From Bacilli bacterium (GTDB lineage: Bacteria; Bacillota_I; Bacilli_A; RF39; UBA660): a stretch of DNA of 7,839 nt. This document shows, piece by piece, positions 1-5,900 of this stretch. The DNA is taken from contig CAAHEM010000118.1 of NCBI GenBank assembly GCA_900772435.1, positions 1 to 7,839 of the forward strand, written 5' to 3'. The translations under genes were made by a program, and so were the position numbers. Numbering within the stretch: the first letter of the stretch is position 1; each line of letters begins with the position of its first letter. A model generated the notes under the pieces. That model saw only the letters and a program-made list of their open reading frames with translations. It searched no databases and was not told the DNA's origin.

Positions 1-710
1 GTTTTAACTTTTAATTCTTTTTTAGGATATAATTTAACTACTTTAGAGTAGTCTACGAAGTTATATATAGCATTATTATCAATGAATCCCGGAGTGTCTA
101 CAATAACTAATCTTGGGTTTAATTTTATTGTTATATAAGATGCTGTTGTATTTGGAATACTACTTGTAGTTATAGTTGGGTTTTTACATACACTTGTAAG
201 CAAATGATTTATAAAAGTACTTTTACCACTATTAGTAAATCCTACTATATAAAGTCTTTTAACTTTATCAGCTTCTATTTTCTTTAAGAAATTATCTATA
301 TTGTAGTTTTTAACTGAACTAATAAACATAATGTCTTCAGTATTAACTATATTTGCTTTGATATATTCAGTAAGTTTCTTTTCTTTTAGACTTTTAGGAA
401 GTACATCTCTTTTAGTAATAAGAATATACTTTTTATTTTTAAATCTATTTATATATTTTTTAACATTTTCATTTATATTAAGTGCATCTATTAAAAATGC
501 TACACTAGCAAGATTATCACTATTGATATTTCTTATTATTCCATCTGTATCTATTTTCTTATCTAAGACACTATATTCACCATAATGTTTTATTTTAAAG
601 CATCTTTCACAATACTCTGCTTTATCAAATACGCTAGATTTAACAAATCCTTCGTCCTTAGCATTTTCACTTTGGAGTATACTTCCACATCCTAAACATT
701 TTTTATTCAT
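1..710 (-). CDS. yqeH: YqeH, circularly permuted ribosome-assembly GTPase (C-terminus cut by window edge)
   Basis: The first 236 residues of a YqeH-family GTPase are present; the gene runs off position 1. What is seen: an N-terminal zinc-finger pair (C5-x2-C8 and C34-x2-C37, the latter in a YCERCFKIKHY context), then GTPase motifs in permuted order: G4-like TKRD at 99-102, G5-like SSVK at 131-134, P-loop GFTNSGKS at 157-164, a Thr/Ser-rich switch I near 180-190, and DTPG at 205-208. Permuted order plus the zinc finger is diagnostic of YqeH, which in Bacillus acts in 30S subunit assembly. The missing part should be the rest of the G domain and the C-terminal domain. The start at 710 follows AAGGGGG with a 7-base spacer and overlaps the yqeG stop, so the two genes are translationally linked. 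The oddity is Thr in place of the usual Asn of the NKxD motif. Confidence 0.92.
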   Translation of the reverse strand, partial: MNKKCLGCGSILQSENAKDEGFVKSSVFDKAEYCERCFKIKHYGEYSVLDKKIDTDGIIRNINSDNLASVAFLIDALNINENVKKYINRFKNKKYILITKRDVLPKSLKEKKLTEYIKANIVNTEDIMFISSVKNYNIDNFLKKIEADKVKRLYIVGFTNSGKSTFINHLLTSVCKNPTITTSSIPNTTASYITIKLNPRLVIVDTPGFIDNNAIYNFVDYSKVVKLYPKKELKVK

Positions 711-724
711 AGTATTTCCCCCTT
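703..724 (-). promoter_or_regulatory. yqeH ribosome binding site and yqeG/yqeH 8-base overlap
   Basis: On the minus strand AAGGGGG lies at 724-718, seven bases before the yqeH ATG at 710-708. The start and the yqeG stop share the eight bases ATGAATAA (710-703), with the yqeG TAA at 705-703. The ribosome binding site is inside the yqeG coding region, the arrangement expected for translational coupling. Confidence 0.8.
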
Positions 725-1227
725 AAAAATAATTCTTTTTTTTCTAAGCTTCCATATATTATTTTTTCTAATAATCTATTTATTATGGTCATACTATAAT
801 CTTTTTCAGTAAGTGGATTTACTAATATACTAGTTATATCTAATTTATTAGCTCCCCATATATCTGTTATTAGTTGATCTCCTATAGCTGCTATTTCAGA
901 ACTTTTATATTTAAATCTTTCCATTATTTTATTATATTTATCTTTTCTAGGCTTTAAAGAAAATGCACAAGCATCTACCATTAAATAATCTTTAAATGGT
1001 TCTACTCTATGTTTAGGTGCATTAGATATTATTATTACTTTAAATCCTTTGTCTTTTAACTCATCAAATAATTTTTTTAGTCTTTTAGTTGGTTTATTTG
1101 AATGACTTGGTACGATTGTATTATCTAAGTCAAATAATAAGCAACGTATCCCTTTTTTATAAAGTTTGTCATAATTTATATAATAAATGCTTTTTTGATA
1201 AATATCAGGCATAAATTTTTCTACCAT
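703..1227 (-). CDS. yqeG: YqeG, HAD-superfamily (subfamily IIIA) phosphatase
   Basis: Predicted 174-residue cytoplasmic HAD hydrolase. All four HAD motifs are visible (numbering from the Met at 1227): motif I DLDNT at 33-37 with the nucleophile and acid Asp residues, motif II Ser in ISNAP at about 68, motif III Lys in LKPRKDKY at about 92, and motif IV GDQLITD at 116-122. The MVEKFMPDIYQKSI opening and the length match the YqeG family, which is found next to yqeH across Bacillota; the physiological substrate is not established. I chose the second Met (1227-1225) rather than the upstream in-frame ATG at 1242-1240. GAGGAAG at 1240-1234 sits six bases before the second Met and overlaps the first ATG, which has no Shine-Dalgarno sequence of its own. 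A TATAAT lies just upstream. It overlaps yqeH by 8 bases, forming a two-gene operon whose continuation is outside the window. Confidence 0.92.
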   Translation of the reverse strand: MVEKFMPDIYQKSIYYINYDKLYKKGIRCLLFDLDNTIVPSHSNKPTKRLKKLFDELKDKGFKVIIISNAPKHRVEPFKDYLMVDACAFSLKPRKDKYNKIMERFKYKSSEIAAIGDQLITDIWGANKLDITSILVNPLTEKDYSMTIINRLLEKIIYGSLEKKELFLRGKYYE

Positions 1228-1233
1228 ATCACA

Positions 1234-1240
1234 CTTCCTC
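1234..1240 (-). promoter_or_regulatory. Ribosome binding site deciding the yqeG start
   Basis: GAGGAAG, followed by a six-base spacer to the ATG at 1227. Because it overlaps the alternative ATG at 1242-1240, it supports the shorter protein. Confidence 0.75.
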
Positions 1241-1247
1241 ATTTAAC

Positions 1248-1276
1248 ATTATATCAAGATTTAGAGTTAAAAAAAA
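1248..1276 (-). promoter_or_regulatory. Putative sigma-A promoter for yqeG-yqeH
   Basis: A perfect -10 hexamer TATAAT is at 1253-1248. At 17-base spacing the -35 position (1276-1271) is only a T-tract, a weak match, and that tract is the tail of the upstream terminator. The predicted start near 1241 leaves a very short leader before the GAGGAAG. Calling it a promoter is an inference from position: it lies directly between a terminator and a gene pair. Confidence 0.5.
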
Positions 1277-1310
1277 GAAAAGTCTTATGTTTTATAAGAT
1301 TTTCTTTTTT
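1271..1310 (-). terminator. Intrinsic terminator of the prepilin/BspA gene, likely bidirectional
   Basis: Inverted repeat: TCTTAT (1283-1288) pairs with ATAAGA (1294-1299) around a 5-base loop. After one bulged base (1282) the pairing continues through 1271-1281 against 1300-1310. An A-tract on one side and a T-tract on the other make it usable from either strand. It starts five bases after the stop codon of the gene on its right. Confidence 0.82.
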
Positions 1311-1315
1311 ATTGA

Positions 1316-2860
1316 TTATTTTTTTGTGAAATATCCTGGAGTGGTTGGCGTATCTATACGGGCATATGTTATATCATCACCATAGTCTTTATATTTAGTA
1401 CCATTACCACCCACTAAAGATGGTACATAATTAAATATATCTTCACCGTTTGTAACATTTGTTGTCACAAATTTATCACTGGCATATATTGTTTTTAGAT
1501 TAGTACATTCTGAAAACATACTATTCATGTCGGTTACTTTGCTTGTATCAAAACTACTTAAATCTAAGACTGACACTTTAATATATCTAAACATATATCT
1601 CATCTCTGTAACTTTTGATGTATCAAAGTTGTTAACTTTCAATGAAGTAACTTTGCTTAAATCAAACATATAACTCATATTAGTTACCTTAGATGTATCG
1701 AAGTTATTTAAGTCTAAAGCTTGCACTTTACTTTGATAAAACATTTGGTTCATATCAGTAACATTACTTGTATCAAAACTACTTAAATCTAATGATGTAG
1801 CTTCAGATTTATAAAACATAGCACTCATATCGGTTACATTACTCGTGTCAAGGTTTGTTAAATCTAAGTCTTTTGCTTTGTTGCCACTAAACATATATCT
1901 CATATTGGTTACTTTGCTTGTGTTAAAATTGCTTAGATCTAAACTAGTTGCTTGACTCTCTAAAAACATACCACCCATATCTGTAACTTTGCTTGTATCG
2001 AAATTTTTTAAATTTAACGACTCCGATGTACTATTTTCAAACATATTACTCATATTTGTTACATTACTTGTATTGAAACTGCTCAAGTCTATTGATGAAG
2101 CTTTGGAATTATAGAACATTGCACTCATAGATGTTATAGGTTTACCATTAATATAAGTACAAACTTTACTAGTTACTGGTTCAGTACTTGTTCTATCAGT
2201 CAATATAACTCCCCATCCATCACTACTTATATTATTCCACGTATAACCTGCTGCAACTAATGGGACAACAGTTGAATTCATCAATTTCACATTCAAAGAT
2301 TCATTTACATTAGATATTGACTTGGAAGAAGAACGAGGACCATACTCTTGCATATATCTATATGTATATTGACCATTTACATATTCTGTACCTTGTACTA
2401 AGTCACCATCAAATGTACAATTTGTTGCTTCTGGTACTTTTGGAGCGTTTTGTTTACAATTATATCCGTCTAAGTTTCCATCTTCTAAGTCATCAATGGT
2501 TAAATCTTCAACTGTTTTGCCATCTTTCAAACTTGCTATCCATTTACCATTAGATACTTTCATATCAGTTACTTTTCCACTATTATTTAAAATAACACAA
2601 TATTGAAGTTTACTTCCTGTCATGTCAAGCTTTGAACTGTCTTCAGAATTAATTACTTTTGTTTTTTCACCACTTATTACATTTGATAAATATTTCTTTT
2701 CTGATTCACTATATACCTTTTTAGCTTCGGTTAAAAATGTTTCTTTTTGAGCTTTATTATACATATTTATTACATTAGGAAGTGCTATTATTACTAGTAT
2801 TGCAAGTATCGCTATTACTGCCAATAACTCTACTAATGTAAAACCATTTCTATCTTTCAT
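1316..2860 (-). CDS. Surface protein: type IV prepilin N-terminus fused to BspA/DUF285 repeats
   Basis: 514 residues. Residues 1-30 are a class III-type prepilin leader and helix: a short basic MKDRNG, cleavage expected after Gly6, mature Phe, Glu at mature position 5 (FTLVELLAVI), then a hydrophobic stretch to about residue 30. Residues 31-65 continue as a charged helix, as in pilins. Residues about 66-240 form a globular region with C88, C135, C148 and C234, including WGVILTD and VTSKVCTYINGKPI segments. Residues 245-444 are eight 25-residue BspA/DUF285 repeats, consensus MxxMFxxSxxxxLDLxxFDTSKVTD. A diverged ninth unit follows (445 on), then a TPTTPGYFTKK end. The likely role is an exported, membrane-anchored or filament-incorporated subunit presenting a repeat domain. 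It would need a prepilin peptidase and assembly ATPase, neither encoded here. There is no LPxTG sorting signal or C-terminal membrane anchor. AGGAGAG and an extended -10 precede it, and hairpin terminators flank it, so it is probably monocistronic. An adhesin role is inferred from the repeat family only. Confidence 0.9.
   Translation of the reverse strand: MKDRNGFTLVELLAVIAILAILVIIALPNVINMYNKAQKETFLTEAKKVYSESEKKYLSNVISGEKTKVINSEDSSKLDMTGSKLQYCVILNNSGKVTDMKVSNGKWIASLKDGKTVEDLTIDDLEDGNLDGYNCKQNAPKVPEATNCTFDGDLVQGTEYVNGQYTYRYMQEYGPRSSSKSISNVNESLNVKLMNSTVVPLVAAGYTWNNISSDGWGVILTDRTSTEPVTSKVCTYINGKPITSMSAMFYNSKASSIDLSSFNTSNVTNMSNMFENSTSESLNLKNFDTSKVTDMGGMFLESQATSLDLSNFNTSKVTNMRYMFSGNKAKDLDLTNLDTSNVTDMSAMFYKSEATSLDLSSFDTSNVTDMNQMFYQSKVQALDLNNFDTSKVTNMSYMFDLSKVTSLKVNNFDTSKVTEMRYMFRYIKVSVLDLSSFDTSKVTDMNSMFSECTNLKTIYASDKFVTTNVTNGEDIFNYVPSLVGGNGTKYKDYGDDITYARIDTPTTPGYFTKK
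1529..2128 (-). repeat. Eight tandem 75-bp (25-residue) BspA/DUF285 coding repeats
   Basis: Units begin at Met residues 245, 270, 295, 320, 345, 370, 395 and 420 with no insertion or deletion between them; a ninth, diverged unit starts at 445. Each has MxxMF, an LDL-like strand and an F(D/N)TS(K/N)VT segment. Synonymous codons differ widely between units: units 1 and 5 both start MSAMFY but use GCA/GCT and TTC/TTT for the same residues. The array is therefore old at the DNA level and maintained by selection on protein. Confidence 0.93.
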
Positions 2861-2866
2861 TTTCTA

Positions 2867-2873
2867 CTCTCCT
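2867..2873 (-). promoter_or_regulatory. Ribosome binding site of the prepilin/BspA gene
   Basis: AGGAGAG with a six-base spacer to the ATG at 2860, a strong Shine-Dalgarno sequence that fixes the start immediately before the prepilin leader peptide. Confidence 0.85.
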
Positions 2874-2883
2874 ATCATTAAAT

Positions 2884-2912
2884 AGTATAACATATAAAAA
2901 TGAATTAAAGAA
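2884..2912 (-). promoter_or_regulatory. Putative extended -10 promoter of the prepilin/BspA gene
   Basis: On the minus strand TGTTATACT gives a TATACT -10 box (2889-2884) preceded by the TGn extended element. A weak TTCTTT occupies the -35 position (2912-2907) at 17-base spacing. It sits between the upstream gene's terminator and this gene's ribosome binding site. No operator-like inverted repeat is evident. Confidence 0.55.
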
Positions 2913-2929
2913 TAATAATTAATAATTTT

Positions 2930-2962
2930 AAATAAAAAGAATGACTTTTAGTTAGTCATTCT
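2930..2962 (-). terminator. Intrinsic terminator of the obgE / metallophosphoesterase operon, overlapping the stop codon
   Basis: A perfect 9-bp stem AGAATGACT / AGTCATTCT (2962-2954 with 2946-2938) encloses a 7-base loop. It is followed on the minus strand by TTTTTATTT. The TAA of the 1300-residue gene (2950-2948) lies in the loop, and the last codons (Met, Thr, Asn) form part of the stem and loop. Confidence 0.88.
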
Positions 2963-5900
2963 AAGTATTGGTTCTTTATGTGGTATGCTTGATGATTTAA
3001 TGTTTGACAATAATAAGTTTCTATTAAAGCTTACTAATTTCTTTTCTATATCGTATGTTCCATCTTTCTTTTCTTTTAATACATAGTAGCATGCCATATC
3101 TTTTGGATCATCTTTATATCCTATGCCTGCTGCTCTTAGTGTATGTATTTTAGTATCATCTAATTTATCTTCCATTTGAAAGTGAACATGTCCTTGTATG
3201 ATTGAATCATAATCCGTTACTTTTTTGCCATTAAATAATGAACTATTTTGAGCATCTACTAACCCTCTTATATATTCAAGGTTTCTTCTATTACTTGTAA
3301 TTATATCTTGAATTTTCTTTCTTGATTCAGGTGAGTTTGTATAAAGAAATTGTTTGCTTGAAACTCCCTCTTTAAAATTATCTTGATATGTCCATGTACT
3401 ATGATCTTTATAATCCCATCTAATATCGTTTGCAAAGTGACATAGTGCTATTTTTTTATCACCAACAGTTATATCAATTGATGGAGTCCATATTTTCATT
3501 CTTTCAATTTTATCTGTTCCAAGTCTATTTCTTGTCCATTCTTGATTTTCTTCTTTAATAGGATTGAAATAAGTAAATGGTTTTGTCCCAAGAGTATTAT
3601 AGTATTCACTATTGCCCATTATTGATGTAACTTTATAATGACTAAGCATATCTAATACTTCTGCTGGATTAGGTCCAAGACCGATGTTATCTCCAAGAGA
3701 ATATATTTCTGTTATTCCATTTTTTCTCATATCTTCTAAGACTGCTAAAGTTGGTTCATATAGTGCATGAGAATCAGTGAATAATCCTATTTCTCTTCCT
3801 GTATAAATATCATTTTCTTTTTTAATATTTATTTTTGGAGATAGTATTTGAAGAATTTTTTCTAACTTTTTATTGCTTTCTATTTCTTCTTCGTATTCAG
3901 TGTTTGGTTTAAATACTTCTTTTACATTTTCTATAACTTCTCTTGGTTCTTGTGTTATAACAAAAGGCAAATTATATTTTTTATGACATTCTAACTCTTC
4001 AGTATTTGGTTCTCTACCACCTGGAAGAGCTATACCTTTTGGAATTAAGCCTTCTCTATAAAGCAGTGCTTCTGCATTTTGTTTTGTTGCTGAACTTGTT
4101 TCAAGTATACCTTTTTGTCTAATGTTTGATATTGAAACTTCACTTGAATTATTTTTAATTAGTCTATTACTTCCGATATTCTCTTTCGAACTACATATAA
4201 AGCTTCCAGTTCTTATTTCATCATATAGAAGTATCATTTTTGAGTAATCATAGTAGTATTTTTGTCCTGCATAACTTATTGGACTTACTGATATAAAATT
4301 ACTTTTTCCATTTGATTTTCCATTTATAACATCTTCTAATTTTTCTTTTCTACTTAGTATATGAGCATATAATATATAGTTTTTATCACTAAAATCTAGT
4401 ACTTCTCCACCATATCTTTTACTTAATTCTTTTGATACTACACTAGGAAGCCTTTTAGCCTTTTCTAGCTTTGTTAAGTTCATTTGTGAATCTAGTTCAT
4501 ATAGTCTTTGTATTTTCTTTCCTAAGCCGCTAAATTCACCTTGTATGCATAAAAACTCTTCATAGCTACTACTAAATATATATTCTAAAACTTCTATTAG
4601 GCCTTTAGTATCATTTGAATATTCTACTAGTTCTATAATAGATACGTATTTCATTAATTCATCTATGTATCTACATAAGAAATCATTATTTTTATTATAA
4701 CTTTTTAAAGCTTCTAAACCATAACTTCCATCTATCTTCTTTATTTCTTCAATAGCATTGCTGAAGAGTATATCATTAAATATTTTTTTAATTTGATATA
4801 TATTAAACACTTTTATTTTTCCTGATTTAACTAAGGCAGAATATTCATTATATGTGCTTCTTCTAAGACCTTTAAGTTCATTTATATTTTTTATATCTTT
4901 AGTTGACTTTATATTAAATAAAAATCTTAGATCTTGTTTATCTTCTTTAGATAAGCTTGGTTTTTCAGCAATTAGAGAAGCACATAATTCTGGATATATA
5001 GTATATATTTTTAATAATTCTAACAAATTACTTATTACATAAACATTATTTTCTTTTTTGCTATCTTCGTCATAAAAATTCTTAAAGAAATAACTACTTA
5101 CTTTTAAGAAATCTTCTATTTTACCATTATCAATAATATTTAATACATCAGTTAACCATGTTTTATATGTTGTGCTTCCACTTCCATATTGAATAAATGA
5201 TTTAATATTGATGCCTAGAAGTGACATAAAACTTTTTAATTCTTCATATCTATTTATAACAAAAATATTATTACTACTATTGATTAGTTCTATTATTCCT
5301 GATAAGTTTTCTTCATCTATGTTTATGTGTCTTAATAATAATTTTTTTATTTCTTCTGGGATATATTCCTTTTTTAATAAATATGCTACATCTGAGTATG
5401 ATGGGTCTTCTTCTTGAATTAATTTCTCTATGATATCTTTATTTGCTTTTATTATTTCATTTTTAGTTGATTCTATTAAATCAATATTATTAACTGTTAT
5501 TAAATCTATATAACTAAGTTTTGATAGTTTTTTTCTAATTATTTCATTTTTTAATTTTATTATTTTTTCGGCCTTTTCAGGATATCTATTATTAAATTTT
5601 AATAATTCAAAAATATTTTTTTCATTTACTCTTAGTTCAATTATCAAGTCTTCAAATTTAGAATAATATTTTGATGTTATGTAATACTTTAAGTAGTCTT
5701 CATCTATTTCTTTTATACATTTTTTAACTGTATTTGGGTTTAAATTTAATATTAATTCTTTAACTTCATTAGGAAAACTAGTATTTTCCATATATGTTAA
5801 AATTCCAAAAGTAGAGATATCTGCTATTTGTGACTCTACATCTTTTTTTCTATATTGCAGTATTATTGATTTACTTAATGATGGAATATCTTTATTAGAT

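Noticed and set aside
331..585. 84-residue hydrophobic reading frame on the plus strand
   Set aside because: It is antisense to yqeH, which has clear zinc-finger and GTPase motifs. The hydrophobicity is what an AT-rich antisense frame produces, and no ribosome binding site was seen.
1225..1242. Upstream ATG at 1242 as the yqeG start
   Set aside because: It overlaps the GAGGAAG ribosome binding site and has no Shine-Dalgarno sequence upstream; family members begin at about the second Met.
1316..1360. Sortase signal at the C-terminus of the surface protein
   Set aside because: The end reads TPTTPGYFTKK with no LPxTG-like motif and no hydrophobic tail.
1529..2128. CRISPR or non-coding tandem repeat
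   Set aside because: The 75-base periodicity is explained entirely by the protein repeat; there are no identical repeats with unique spacers.
2317..2553. 78-residue plus-strand reading frame
   Set aside because: Antisense to the globular part of the prepilin/BspA protein; His/Leu/Tyr-rich composition typical of a shadow frame.
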